Origin: Mesorhizobium sp.
GTDB lineage: Bacteria > Pseudomonadota > Alphaproteobacteria > Rhizobiales > Rhizobiaceae
Assembly: GCF_024710845.1 (NCBI RefSeq)
Contig: NZ_JANJTZ010000002.1
Location: 1-64,000, forward strand
DNA length: 64,000 nt
Direction of reading: 5' to 3'
The notes below the pieces were generated by a model, which saw nothing but the letters and a program-made list of their open reading frames with translations, was not told where the DNA came from and ran no database searches. Shown here piece after piece: positions 45,097 through 53,943 of the stretch (within the stretch, counting starts at the first letter, position 1; every line of letters starts with the position of its first letter). The position numbers and the translations under genes are program-made.

Positions 45097-46233
45097 ATGA
45101 CCGCAGACGACTCGGGACCTTCTCCCCACTGGCTCCGCACGCCCTCCGGTCTCGTCCGCGCCCGCGGACTCGGCCTGCCGCTACCGGGCGAGCCGGGGCG
45201 GTTCAACGCCATCACCGACGTTGCCGGCGTCGAGGTCGGCTATTCGACCATCATTCGAGGCGAGGGGCCGCTGGTCGTGGGCAAGGGTCCGGTGCGCACC
45301 GGCGTCACCGCCATCCTGCCGCGCGGCAAGACGGGGCTGAACGTGCCCTGTGCCGCCGGTTTCTGGTCGCTCAACGGCAATGGCGAGATGACCGGCACGA
45401 TCTGGGTCGAGGAGTCGGGCGAACTCGACATGCCGGTGACGATCACCAACACCCATTCCTGCGGCATCGCCCGCGACGCGACGATCCGCTGGCTCTACCC
45501 GCGCCTCGACGGCATTTCGGATTCCTGGGGCCTGCCCGTCGCGGCGGAGACCTTCGACGGCGACCTGAACGACATCAACGGCTTCCACGTGGCGAACGAA
45601 CATGTCTTTGAGGCGCTGGACGGTGCGGCGTCCGGGCCGCTCGAGCAGGGCTCGGTCGGCGGCGGCAACGGCATGATCTGCTACGACTTCAAGGGCGGGT
45701 CCGGCACGTCGTCGCGTCGGGTGAATGCGGCGGGCGAGACATTTACGGTCGGCGTCTTCGTGCAGTCGAACTTCGGCCGACGGCATGAATGCACCATCCT
45801 CGGCGTGCCCGTCGGGCGGCATATCTCCCACGATCTGCTGCGCGGCAAGCCGGCCGGCTCGATCATCGTCGTCGTGGCGACCGACGCGCCGATCGCCGGG
45901 CATCAGGCCAAGAAGCTGGCGCGCCGCGTCGCGCTCGGCATGGCCCGCACCGGCGCGCTCGGCCACGATTCCTCCGGCGACATCTTTCTCGCCTTCTCGA
46001 CCGCCAATGGAGAGGGCTATTCGGCGCCGAAGGGCACGCTGCGGCGCATGGTCGAGCTATCCAACGCCGACATCGACCCGCTCTATGAAGGCGTCGTCGA
46101 GGCGACGGAGGAGGCGATCATCGATTCGATGGTCGCAAACACCACGATGGTTGGGCGAGACGGCGCGACGTCGATCGCGCTGCCGCATGAGGAACTGGTG
46201 GAGGTGATGCGGCGGTACGGGAGGATGGAATGA
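45097..46233 (+). CDS. P1 family peptidase (DmpA-like aminopeptidase)
   Basis: A 378-residue Ntn-type peptidase of the DmpA/BapA family, which self-cleaves into two subunits and releases N-terminal D- or L-amino acids or beta-amino acids. Blocks seen are RFNAITDVAGVEVGYSTI, TNTHSCGIARDATIRW, GSVGGGNGMICYDFKGGSGTSSR (around the processing site) and TDAPIAGHQAKKLARRVALGMARTG. The ATG at 45097 is chosen because upstream in-frame starts overlap the Imm26-like gene. No signal peptide is seen. Confidence 0.92.
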   Translation: MTADDSGPSPHWLRTPSGLVRARGLGLPLPGEPGRFNAITDVAGVEVGYSTIIRGEGPLVVGKGPVRTGVTAILPRGKTGLNVPCAAGFWSLNGNGEMTGTIWVEESGELDMPVTITNTHSCGIARDATIRWLYPRLDGISDSWGLPVAAETFDGDLNDINGFHVANEHVFEALDGAASGPLEQGSVGGGNGMICYDFKGGSGTSSRRVNAAGETFTVGVFVQSNFGRRHECTILGVPVGRHISHDLLRGKPAGSIIVVVATDAPIAGHQAKKLARRVALGMARTGALGHDSSGDIFLAFSTANGEGYSAPKGTLRRMVELSNADIDPLYEGVVEATEEAIIDSMVANTTMVGRDGATSIALPHEELVEVMRRYGRME

Positions 46234-46478
46234 ATGACGACCTTCCTCGGGGACTTCATTGGTTCATCGCCTGCGTTTTCGTCGGATTAGGTCTGATATT
46301 CGGTTTTGGAGAGCTGGTTACGGGCCGTTACCTGTTCTGTCGCAGGGGCGGCTTTGGATGCATGGGCGAACTCGAAGTCGACGCGTGGTTCGTCGTGGCT
46401 GCCTTCATTCATGCCGCGCTGTTCCTCGTGCCCGGTCATGCAATGGCGCGTCACCTGATGCGGACCAGGAAACGTTGA
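46230..46478 (+). CDS. Small two-helix membrane protein
   Basis: An 82-residue protein with helices around residues 10-28 (HWFIACVFVGLGLIFGFGEL) and 51-68, joined by a loop with two cysteines (YLFCRRGGFGCMGE). It has a basic C-terminus. The ATG overlaps the stop of the peptidase gene. Function is unknown. It is more AT-rich than the flanking genes. Confidence 0.6.
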   Translation: MNDDLPRGLHWFIACVFVGLGLIFGFGELVTGRYLFCRRGGFGCMGELEVDAWFVVAAFIHAALFLVPGHAMARHLMRTRKR

Positions 46479-46484
46479 CTCGAA

Positions 46485-46988
46485 CTACTCGCTCTCCCCC
46501 TCGACCGGTTCGATCGCAATCCCCGCCATCTCCGCCGCCATCAGCCGCGCGGCGCCCGTGCGCGCCATGCGTAGCGTGAGCGCCTTGCGGGTCGGGGCGG
46601 CGAGGCGGTGTTCGGGGGCGTCGCGCAAAATCTCGGCGCCGTAGCCGTCGGAGAGGATGAAGCCGCATTCGTCCGGGAAGATCTCGGCCGGCACTTCCGG
46701 GTGCGTCGCGAAGAAGAACCGGTCGGAAAACAGCCGGTATTCCGGCCATTTCCTGTCGACGCGGAAATCCTCGATCGAGGATTTCACCTCAATGATCCAG
46801 ATGTCGCCGTTGCGCATCAGCGCGACGAGGTCCGCCCTCCGGCCCGAGACCAGCGAAAGCTCCGGGATCAGCGTCGCCCCCATCTCCAGGAACAACCGCT
46901 GCACGCCGCGCCTGACCAGCATCGCGCGCTCGGACTGGCGGCCGTCGACCAGCGGGTTGGGATGCTTGAAGGGGGAGACGATGGGCAT
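46485..46988 (-). CDS. mmcB: MmcB family DNA repair protein
   Basis: A 167-residue putative nuclease. A PD-(D/E)XK-like core is visible: RRADLVALMRNGDIWIIEVKSSIEDFRVDRKWPEYR, with D...EVK spacing. In Caulobacter MmcB is SOS-induced and linked to mutagenic repair with ImuABC. It is convergent with the small membrane-protein gene and lies downstream of slyX on the same strand. Confidence 0.87.
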   Translation of the reverse strand: MPIVSPFKHPNPLVDGRQSERAMLVRRGVQRLFLEMGATLIPELSLVSGRRADLVALMRNGDIWIIEVKSSIEDFRVDRKWPEYRLFSDRFFFATHPEVPAEIFPDECGFILSDGYGAEILRDAPEHRLAAPTRKALTLRMARTGAARLMAAEMAGIAIEPVEGESE

Positions 46989-47034
46989 CGGGAAAGACTA
47001 GGGGATTTGGAACAAATCGGCAACTCGGGATCGG

Positions 47035-47241
47035 TTACCAATGCGGCGGCTTGGTGATGGGCGTGTCGGGCGCGGTCGCCTCTTCCAGCCCGGTCATGCG
47101 CAGCCCCATCGCCTCGACACGCCGGCTCAGCTCGTCGATCGTCTTCCAGGCCTTCGATATCTCGGCCGAGAGTTCGTGGATCGTCCGCTCCTGCTCGGCG
47201 GCGAGCAGTTCGAGGGTGGTGATGCGCTCGTCCGTGTCCAT
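47035..47241 (-). CDS. slyX: SlyX family protein
   Basis: A 68-residue protein, mostly one coiled coil (RITTLELLAAEQERTIHELSAEISKAWKTIDELSRRVEAM), with the SlyX-type C-terminal PPHW end. The length matches the family (~70). The ATG at 47241 follows GGGGAG by nine bases. Function is unknown. It is divergent from the nucleoside transport operon and upstream of mmcB. Confidence 0.88.
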   Translation of the reverse strand: MDTDERITTLELLAAEQERTIHELSAEISKAWKTIDELSRRVEAMGLRMTGLEEATAPDTPITKPPHW

Positions 47242-47364
47242 GCTTGTCGCTCCCCGGCGCGGCGTTTCCAAATTGACAATGACAGCGCCTTTTGTCGACA
47301 CTGCGCCGGAATACAAAGGCCTCGGCGGGTTCTTGGCATCGAAACCCGCCGCATGCTAGGGATT

Positions 47365-47380
47365 TTGACCAAACGATCAA
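47365..47380. promoter_or_regulatory. RutR-like operator upstream of the nucleoside operon
   Basis: TTGACCAAACGATCAA agrees at 12 of the 14 defined positions of the RutR consensus TTGACCA-NN-TGGTCAA and keeps the flanking TTTGA...TCAAA symmetry (47364-47381). RutR is the TetR-type pyrimidine sensor. The site ends 37 bases before the transporter start, as expected for an operator overlapping the promoter. The regulator gene is not in the window. Confidence 0.5.
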
Positions 47381-47417
47381 AGAGCCGGAGGGACCCGGCC
47401 GGGAAACGGGACGGCGC

Positions 47418-48950
47418 ATGGCGGACGCGGCGATCGAACTGGTCGGGATCAACAAGAGCTTCGGCGCGGTTCGGGCCAATCGCGATATCCATCTCAAGGT
47501 CGAGCCCGGCACCATCCACGGCATCATCGGCGAGAACGGCGCCGGCAAGTCGACGCTGATGTCGATCCTCTACGGCTTCTACCAGGCCGATTCCGGCGAG
47601 ATCCGCATCGGCGGCAAGCCGGCGGCGATCAAAACGCCCAACGAGGCGATCGCACACGGTATCGGCATGGTGCACCAGCATTTCATGCTGGTCGAGAACT
47701 TCACCGTGCTCGAGAACATTATCCTCGGGGCCGAGGGTGCTGCCCTTCTCAACCGCGGCATTGCCAGGGCGAGGGGCGAATTGCACCGGCTCGAACAGGA
47801 ATACGGGCTCGAGGTCGATCCCGACGCGGTGATCGAGGAACTCGCCGTCGGGCTGCAGCAGCGTGTCGAGATCCTGAAGGCGCTCTACCGCGGCGCGGAA
47901 ATCCTCATCCTCGACGAGCCGACCGGCGTGCTGACCCCGGCCGAGGCCGACCACCTCTTTCTCATTCTTCGCAGGCTGAAGGACGAGGGCAAGACTGTCA
48001 TCCTGATCACGCACAAGCTGCGGGAGATCATGGCCGTCACCGACAATGTCTCGGTCATGCGCCAGGGCCAGATGGTGGCGACGCGCAAGACTTCGGAGAC
48101 GACGGTCGAGGAACTGGCCGAGCTGATGGTCGGCCGCCGCGTGCTGCTGCATGTCGAGAAGGGCGAAGCGAAGCCCGGGGAGATCAAGCTCTCGGTGCGC
48201 AACCTCACCGTAAAGGACTCGCGCGGCGTCACCATGGTCAAGGACGTGTCCTTCGACGTGCGCGGCGGCGAGATCGTCGGCATTGCCGGCGTCGCGGGCA
48301 ACGGCCAGTCGGAACTGATCGAGACCATCGCCGGCATCCGCAAGGCGACCTCGGGCACCGTCATGCTCGACGGGCGTCCGGTCGATGTCACGGGCGCTGC
48401 GGATCCGGCGGACCTGCGCCGGCGCGGCCTGGCCCACGTGCCGGAAGACCGCCACCATATGGGACTGATCCTGCCGTTCGAGGAATACGAGAACTCGATC
48501 CTCGGCTATCACAACGATCCCGAATACGGGAGCGGCCCGTTCCTCGACCTGAAGGCCGTCGAGGCCGATGCCCGCGACAAGATCGCGAAATACGACATCC
48601 GGCCGACCGATCCGCATCTGAAGACCGCAAACTTCTCCGGCGGCAACCAGCAGAAGATCGTGCTCGCCCGCGAGATGGAGCAGGACCCCGGCGTGCTGAT
48701 CGTCGGCCAGCCGACGCGCGGCGTCGATGTCGGCGCCATCGAGTTCATCCACAAGCGCCTGATCGCCATGCGCGACGCCGGCAAGGCAGTGCTGCTCGTC
48801 TCGGTCGAGCTCGACGAGATCCGCTCGCTGTCCGACCGCATCCTCGTCATGTTCGACGGCCGCATCGTCGGCGAGCGCGGGTCCGACGCCACCGAAGGCG
48901 AACTCGGCCTGCTCATGGCAGGCGTGGAGCGAAAGGAGGCCGCGGAATGA
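47418..48950 (+). CDS. Nucleoside ABC transporter ATP-binding protein (double ATPase)
   Basis: A 510-residue RbsA/NupA-type protein with two fused ATPase halves. The first has GENGAGKSTLMSILYG, a LAVGLQQRVEILKAL signature and ILDEPTGVLTPAEA. The second has AGVAGNGQSELIETIAG and FSGGNQQKIVLAREM. The degenerate second Walker A is normal for the class. It powers the two permeases downstream. The expected BMP-type binding lipoprotein gene is not upstream; slyX and mmcB are there instead. Confidence 0.93.
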   Translation: MADAAIELVGINKSFGAVRANRDIHLKVEPGTIHGIIGENGAGKSTLMSILYGFYQADSGEIRIGGKPAAIKTPNEAIAHGIGMVHQHFMLVENFTVLENIILGAEGAALLNRGIARARGELHRLEQEYGLEVDPDAVIEELAVGLQQRVEILKALYRGAEILILDEPTGVLTPAEADHLFLILRRLKDEGKTVILITHKLREIMAVTDNVSVMRQGQMVATRKTSETTVEELAELMVGRRVLLHVEKGEAKPGEIKLSVRNLTVKDSRGVTMVKDVSFDVRGGEIVGIAGVAGNGQSELIETIAGIRKATSGTVMLDGRPVDVTGAADPADLRRRGLAHVPEDRHHMGLILPFEEYENSILGYHNDPEYGSGPFLDLKAVEADARDKIAKYDIRPTDPHLKTANFSGGNQQKIVLAREMEQDPGVLIVGQPTRGVDVGAIEFIHKRLIAMRDAGKAVLLVSVELDEIRSLSDRILVMFDGRIVGERGSDATEGELGLLMAGVERKEAAE

Positions 48951-49498
48951 CGACGCCCGCGCTTCTCGTGATCGACGTGCAGAATGCGATCGACGATCCC
49001 GTCTGGGGTCGCCGCGGCCAGCCGGAAATGGAAGGCAACATCGCGACCCTGCTCGATGCCTGGCGCGCCCGGAGGCTGCCGATCGTCCATATCCGGCACG
49101 ATTCGACGGACCTGGCCTCGCCCTACCGTCCCGGCACCCGCGGCAACGACTTCAAGTCCGACGTGGCGCCGCTGCCCGGCGAGCCGGTCGTCGACAAGCG
49201 GACCAACAGCGCCTTCATCGGCACCGACCTGATGGACGTGCTGGACGAATTGCAGGTGCAGCGGCTGGTGATGACGGGCGTCCTCCTGGAGAATTCGGTC
49301 GAGGCGACAGCGCGCATGGCCGGCAATCTGGGTTTCGAGGTGGTCATCCCCGAAGACGCGGTGGCGAGCGTCCACCGCACAGACCGCAACGGTCGCCACT
49401 GGCCCGCCGAGGACGTCCATGCGCTCACGCTCGCGATACTCGAGAATGAGTATGCGCAGATTTCCGACACGCGCAGCCTGATCGAGGCCCTGCCATGA
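48947..49498 (+). CDS. Isochorismatase-like hydrolase family protein lacking the catalytic Cys
   Basis: A 183-residue isochorismatase-fold protein. Asp10 (LLVIDVQNAID) and Lys84 (VVDKRTNSAF) of the triad and the cis-peptide Gly-Val (TGVLLENSVEATAR) are present. The position of the nucleophilic cysteine is Ser117 (codon TCG, 49295-49297). It is coupled by ATGA overlaps to the ATPase gene before and the permease gene after, so it belongs to the nucleoside operon. It may use serine, act on another substrate or be non-catalytic. Confidence 0.87.
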   Translation: MTTPALLVIDVQNAIDDPVWGRRGQPEMEGNIATLLDAWRARRLPIVHIRHDSTDLASPYRPGTRGNDFKSDVAPLPGEPVVDKRTNSAFIGTDLMDVLDELQVQRLVMTGVLLENSVEATARMAGNLGFEVVIPEDAVASVHRTDRNGRHWPAEDVHALTLAILENEYAQISDTRSLIEALP

Positions 49499-50634
49499 GC
49501 ACGCCCTACGCGAAACTCCCGGCCTGGGCCGATTACGGCCTGCTTCCGCTGATCAACCTGATCGTCGCCTTCTTCGTCGCGGGACTCGTCGTGCTCCTCG
49601 TCGGCGAGAGTCCGCTCGAGGCTGTCAGCCTGATGGTAAAGGGCGCGTTCGGCTCGGGCCGCGGCATCGGCTACACGCTCTACTATGCCACCAACTTCAT
49701 CTTCACCGGCCTCGCGGTGGCCGTCGCCTTTCACGCCGGCCTGTTCAACATCGGCGGCGAGGGCCAGGCATCCGTCGCAGGCGTCGGCGTGGCGGTCGTC
49801 TGCCTCGCCTTCGATTCGATCCTGCCGTGGTGGGTCACCTTCCCGATCGCGGTCGTCGCCGCAGCGATCTTCGGCGCTGCGTGGGCGCTCATTCCGGCCT
49901 GGCTTCAGGCCTATCGCGGCAGCCACATCGTCATCACGACGATCATGTTCAACTTCATCGCCGCCAGCCTGATGGTCTATCTCCTGGTCAACGTCTTCAA
50001 GGCGCCGGGACAGCAGGCACCGGAAACGCGCACGTTCCTCGAGGGTGCAAACATCCCGAGCCTCGAACCGCTTCTGAACATGCTGGGCATCGCGGCGCGG
50101 CGCACGCCGCTCAACATCACCTTCTTCCTGGCGCTTCTCGCTGCCTTCGGCGTCTGGCTGCTGATCTGGCGCTCGAGGCTGGGCTACGAGATCCGCACGA
50201 TGGGCCACAGCCCCAAGGCCGCGCGCTACGCCGGCATCGGCGAAAAACGCATCATCGTCATCACCATGCTCATCTCGGCGGGCCTGGCCGGCCTGATGGC
50301 GCTCAACCCGATCATGGGCGCGCAGGACCGCATGCAGCTCGGTTTCGTCGGCGGTGCGGGCTTCGTCGGTATCGCGGTGGCCCTGATGGGCCGCTCGCAT
50401 CCGGTCGGCATCATCCTCGCGGCGATCCTGTTCGGCATGCTCTACCAGGGCGGCGCGGAGATCGCCTTCGAGATGCCCAACATCACCCGCGAGATGATCG
50501 TCGTCATCATGGGCCTGGTGATCTTCTTCGCCGGCGCGCTGGAGCACATGTTCCGCCCGGCGGTGCAGGCAACCCTGGCCTCGCTCAAGCCGTCAAGCAT
50601 GGGACTGAAACCGAAGCCGGCGGGAGACGCCTGA
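49495..50634 (+). CDS. Nucleoside ABC transporter permease 1 (YufP/NupP type)
   Basis: A 379-residue BPD_transp_2 family membrane protein with 8-10 helices. Typical segments are AFHAGLFNIGGEGQ, GSHIVITTIMFNFIA and GHSPKAARYAGI (the permease-ATPase coupling region). It pairs with the second permease, 1 base further on. It starts within the stop of the isochorismatase-like gene. Substrate class (nucleosides) is inferred from family and operon partners. Confidence 0.92.
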   Translation: MSTPYAKLPAWADYGLLPLINLIVAFFVAGLVVLLVGESPLEAVSLMVKGAFGSGRGIGYTLYYATNFIFTGLAVAVAFHAGLFNIGGEGQASVAGVGVAVVCLAFDSILPWWVTFPIAVVAAAIFGAAWALIPAWLQAYRGSHIVITTIMFNFIAASLMVYLLVNVFKAPGQQAPETRTFLEGANIPSLEPLLNMLGIAARRTPLNITFFLALLAAFGVWLLIWRSRLGYEIRTMGHSPKAARYAGIGEKRIIVITMLISAGLAGLMALNPIMGAQDRMQLGFVGGAGFVGIAVALMGRSHPVGIILAAILFGMLYQGGAEIAFEMPNITREMIVVIMGLVIFFAGALEHMFRPAVQATLASLKPSSMGLKPKPAGDA

Positions 50635-50635
50635 C

Positions 50636-51604
50636 ATGTTCGCCGACGTCCTCATCTCGCTGCTCGACCTCACCATCCGGCTCTCGGTCCCGCTGCTTCT
50701 CGCCTGCCTCGCCGGCCTCTATTCGGAGCGGTCGGGCGTGTTCGACATCGGCCTGGAAGGCAAGATGCTGGCCGGAGCCTTCGCCGGCGCGTCAGCCGCC
50801 GCCGTGTCCGGATCGGCCTGGATCGGTGTCGCCGCCGCGATCCTGGCCGCCGTGTTCTTCGCGCTCGTCCATGGCTTTGCCGCCATCACCAACCGCGGCA
50901 ACCAGATCGTCTCGGGCGTCGCGATCAACTTCGTCGTCGCGGGCGCCACGATCCTGTTCGGCCAGGCCTGGTTCAAGGAAGGCGGCCGTACGCCGCAGCT
51001 TACCGGCGATGCGCGCTTCGACCCGATCACGCTGCCTTTCGCCGATGCGCTGCGCGACGTGCCGATCGTCGGCGCCATCTACTCCGAGTTGATCTCCGGC
51101 CATTCCGTGCTGGTCTACATCGCCTTCCTGATGGTTCCGCTCACCTGGTGGGTGCTGTTTCGCACCCGCTTCGGCCTGCGGCTTCGGGCCGTGGGCGAAA
51201 ATCCGGCTGCGGTCGACACGGCTGGCGTATCGGTGACCTGGCTGCGCTACCGCGCCGTTATCGTCTGCGGCCTGCTGACGGGGCTGGCGGGCGCCTATCT
51301 GTCGCTTGCCCAGAGCCCGGGCTTCGTCAAGGACATGACCGCCGGCCGCGGCTTCATCGCGCTCGCAGCACTTATCTTCGCCAAATGGAAGCCGGTTCCG
51401 GCGATGTTCGCCTGCCTCCTGTTCGGGTTCCTGGAGGCATTCGGCATCCGCTTCCAGGGGACGGCCTTCCCGTTCATCGGCCAGGTGCCGGTGCAGCTGA
51501 TGCAGGCGCTGCCCTATATCCTGACCGTCATCCTTCTTGCCGGCTTCATCGGCAAGGCGGTGCCTCCGAAGGCGGGCGGCGTGGCTTACGTGAAGGAGCG
51601 GTGA
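50636..51604 (+). CDS. Nucleoside ABC transporter permease 2 (YufQ/NupQ type)
   Basis: A 322-residue BPD_transp_2 permease. SGVFDIGLEGKMLAGAFAG, RGNQIVSGVAINFV and RAVGENPAAVDTAGVSVTWLRY are the family landmarks. About eight helices are seen. It is followed by a 103-base palindromic repeat and then cdd, so transport and salvage genes are probably on one transcript that reads through the repeat. Confidence 0.92.
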   Translation: MFADVLISLLDLTIRLSVPLLLACLAGLYSERSGVFDIGLEGKMLAGAFAGASAAAVSGSAWIGVAAAILAAVFFALVHGFAAITNRGNQIVSGVAINFVVAGATILFGQAWFKEGGRTPQLTGDARFDPITLPFADALRDVPIVGAIYSELISGHSVLVYIAFLMVPLTWWVLFRTRFGLRLRAVGENPAAVDTAGVSVTWLRYRAVIVCGLLTGLAGAYLSLAQSPGFVKDMTAGRGFIALAALIFAKWKPVPAMFACLLFGFLEAFGIRFQGTAFPFIGQVPVQLMQALPYILTVILLAGFIGKAVPPKAGGVAYVKER

Positions 51605-51615
51605 TGCTGCAGGTG

Positions 51616-51718
51616 GCCCCTCACCCGTACCCTCTCCCCGCTTGCGGGGAGAGGGGGGCACCAGCGTTGGCGATCCCCTCTCCCCGTCTTTCACGGGGAG
51701 AGGGTACGGGCGAGGGGC
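51616..51718. repeat. 103-base palindromic element inside the nucleoside operon
   Basis: Near-perfect arms begin GCCCCTCACCCGTACCCTCT (51616 on) and end AGAGGGTACGGGCGAGGGGC (ending 51718), differing at one position. Two smaller hairpins of CTCTCCCCG/CGGGGAGAG type lie inside. It resembles the other palindromic repeats of the window in style but not in detail. It separates the transporter genes from cdd and may shape mRNA stability. Confidence 0.72.
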
Positions 51719-51733
51719 TGTCAATCGAAAGCC

Positions 51734-52132
51734 ATGCCCATGTCGCATGACCTTTTTCTCGCCGCGCGCGCGGCCATGGCGAAGGCTTACGCGCCCTACT
51801 CGCACTTTCCGGTGGGGGCCGCCTTGCGCACGGCGGACGGCCGGACCTATGCCGGCGCCAATATCGAGAATGCCTCCTATCCGGAAGGCTGGTGCGCGGA
51901 GACGACGGCGCTCGGCCATTACGTCATGGACGGCGGCGGCGAGATCACCGACATCGCGGTCGTCGCCGAACGGATGGACCGGATCACGCCCTGCGGCGGC
52001 TGCCGCCAGCGGCTGGCGGAATTCTCGAAGCCGTCGACGCGCCTGTACCTATGCGACCAGAACGGGGTGGTCGAAACCCTCACGATGGGCGATATACTGC
52101 CCCTCGGCTTCTCCGGAGACATCCTGAAATGA
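51734..52132 (+). CDS. cdd: Cytidine deaminase
   Basis: A 132-residue homotetrameric-type enzyme converting (deoxy)cytidine to (deoxy)uridine. The zinc site is complete: NASYPEGWCAETTAL (Cys and Glu) and PCGGCRQRL (the two other Cys). YSHFPVGAALRTADG is the substrate segment. An ATG six bases downstream is also possible. The stop overlaps the purine nucleoside phosphorylase start. Confidence 0.95.
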   Translation: MPMSHDLFLAARAAMAKAYAPYSHFPVGAALRTADGRTYAGANIENASYPEGWCAETTALGHYVMDGGGEITDIAVVAERMDRITPCGGCRQRLAEFSKPSTRLYLCDQNGVVETLTMGDILPLGFSGDILK

Positions 52133-52923
52133 CGACTGCCGTCGATATCCTCGTCGAGCGCCTCGCGGGGCGCACGCCGAAGGTCGCGCTCGTGCTCGGG
52201 TCGGGCCTCGGCGGTCTGGTCGGCGAGGTGCAGAATGCCGTGCGCATTTCCTACGGCGAACTGCCCGGCTTTCCGAAGAGCGGCGTCACCGGCCACGCGG
52301 GCGAACTTGTCGCCGGAGACTTCAACGGCACGGCCGTGATCATGATGGCCGGCCGCGCGCACTACTACGAACACGGCAATGCCGGCGCGATGCGCCCGGC
52401 GCTCGAAGTGCTGCAGGGCATCGGCGTCGAGACGCTGATGCTGACCAACGCCGCCGGCTCGCTGGTGCCCGAGATGGGACCGGGCTCGGTGATGCTGATC
52501 ACCGACCACATCAACTTCTCGGGTTCCAACCCGCTCTTCGGCGAGCCGACCGACCGCCGCTTCGTCGGCCTGACGCAAGCCTATGACGCCGACATGCGCG
52601 CCGCGCTCGAGGCTGCGGCGCAGAAGACCGGCACGCCGCTGCACAAGGGCGTCTACATGTGGTTCTCCGGTCCGTCCTTCGAGACGCCGGCGGAGATCCG
52701 CATGGCCCGCATCGTCGGCGCCAATGCGGTCGGCATGTCGACCGTTCCGGAGGTCATCCTCGCGCGCTTCCTCGGCCTGCGCGTCGCGGCCTGTTCGGTC
52801 ATCACCAATCTCGCGGCCGGCATGACCGGCGGCGAACTCTCGCACCAGGAAACCAAGGACATGGCGCCGCTCGGAGGAGCACGGCTGGCGGCGATCCTGC
52901 GCGAGGCGATCGGAGGATTCTGA
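52129..52923 (+). CDS. punA: Purine-nucleoside phosphorylase (trimeric class)
   Basis: A 264-residue enzyme that splits purine (deoxy)nucleosides with phosphate. Motifs are LVLGSGLGGLV, GRAHYYEHG, TNAAGSLVPEMGPG, SGPSFETPAEIRMARI and VGMSTVPEVILAR, typical of the trimeric PNP/XapA class rather than hexameric DeoD. It starts within the cdd stop (ATGA) and shares one base with deoC. The product (deoxy)ribose 1-phosphate needs DeoB, which is not in the window. Confidence 0.94.
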   Translation: MTTAVDILVERLAGRTPKVALVLGSGLGGLVGEVQNAVRISYGELPGFPKSGVTGHAGELVAGDFNGTAVIMMAGRAHYYEHGNAGAMRPALEVLQGIGVETLMLTNAAGSLVPEMGPGSVMLITDHINFSGSNPLFGEPTDRRFVGLTQAYDADMRAALEAAAQKTGTPLHKGVYMWFSGPSFETPAEIRMARIVGANAVGMSTVPEVILARFLGLRVAACSVITNLAAGMTGGELSHQETKDMAPLGGARLAAILREAIGGF

Positions 52924-53936
52924 TGAACGCCAAGACCGAACATGCGGTGGCGTCGGGCGCGGCGCCCCTCCACCTGTCCAATATGCGTCCGCGCAACGAC
53001 GGCACGCCGCTGAAGGCCGAATGGTTCGAGGCGATGGACGTCAACCTGTCGGCCGCCGAGCGCCGCGCCGCGACGCTGACCACGCGGCGCACGGTGAAGA
53101 AGGCCTGGCAGGCGGCGTGGCTGGTGCGCGCCATCGAGGTCATCGACCTGACGACGCTCGCCGGCGACGACACGCCCGGCCGTGTGAAACGGCTCTGCGC
53201 CAAGGCAAGGCACCCGCTGCGCGACGACCTGGTCGAGGCGCTGGGGCTAACCGGCCGTCGTCTGACGACGGGTGCGGTCTGCGTCTACCCGACGATGGTG
53301 CCGACGGCGGTCAAGGCGCTGGAAGGTTCGGGCATTCCGGTCGCCTCCGTCGCCACCGGCTTTCCGACTGGGCTGACCCCGCTGAAGCAGCGGCTGGAGG
53401 AAATCCGCTACGCGGTCGGCGAGGGTGCCGAGGAGATCGACATCGTCATCACCCGCGCGCATGTGCTCAACGCCGACTGGAACGCGCTCTACGACGAGAT
53501 CAGGCAGATGCGCGAGGCCTGCGGCGCGGCACATCTGAAGGCGATCCTCGCGACCGGCGAACTGAAGACGCTCACCAATGTCTACAAGGCCTCGATGGTG
53601 GCGATGCAGGCAGGCTCCGACTTCATCAAGACCTCGACCGGCACTGAGGCCGTCAACGCCACGCTGCCGGTGAGCCTCGTGATGGTGCGGGCCATCCGCG
53701 ACTATCTGGAATTCACCGGCGGCGTCCATGTCGGCTTCAAGCCGGCCGGCGGCATCCGCGCTGCCAAGGACGCGCTCGCCTGGCTGATCCTGATGAAGGA
53801 GGAGCTGGGCGACCCGTGGCTGCAGCCCGACCTGTTCCGCATCGGCGCCTCGGGCCTTCTGAGCGACATCGAGCGTCAGCTCGAGCATTACGTCACCGGG
53901 CGTTATTCGTCCGGCGACCGGCACGGCATTGCGTGA
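52923..53936 (+). CDS. deoC: Deoxyribose-phosphate aldolase
   Basis: A 337-residue class I aldolase cleaving deoxyribose 5-phosphate to glyceraldehyde 3-phosphate and acetaldehyde. The Schiff-base lysine is in SDFIKTSTGT and the second lysine in HVGFKPAGGIR; the CVYPTMVPTAVKAL strand is also conserved. An N-terminal extension of about 80 residues compared with E. coli DeoC is the long form known in many bacteria. It is directly followed by the aldehyde dehydrogenase gene. Confidence 0.94.
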   Translation: MNAKTEHAVASGAAPLHLSNMRPRNDGTPLKAEWFEAMDVNLSAAERRAATLTTRRTVKKAWQAAWLVRAIEVIDLTTLAGDDTPGRVKRLCAKARHPLRDDLVEALGLTGRRLTTGAVCVYPTMVPTAVKALEGSGIPVASVATGFPTGLTPLKQRLEEIRYAVGEGAEEIDIVITRAHVLNADWNALYDEIRQMREACGAAHLKAILATGELKTLTNVYKASMVAMQAGSDFIKTSTGTEAVNATLPVSLVMVRAIRDYLEFTGGVHVGFKPAGGIRAAKDALAWLILMKEELGDPWLQPDLFRIGASGLLSDIERQLEHYVTGRYSSGDRHGIA

Positions 53937-53943
53937 GGCGGCC

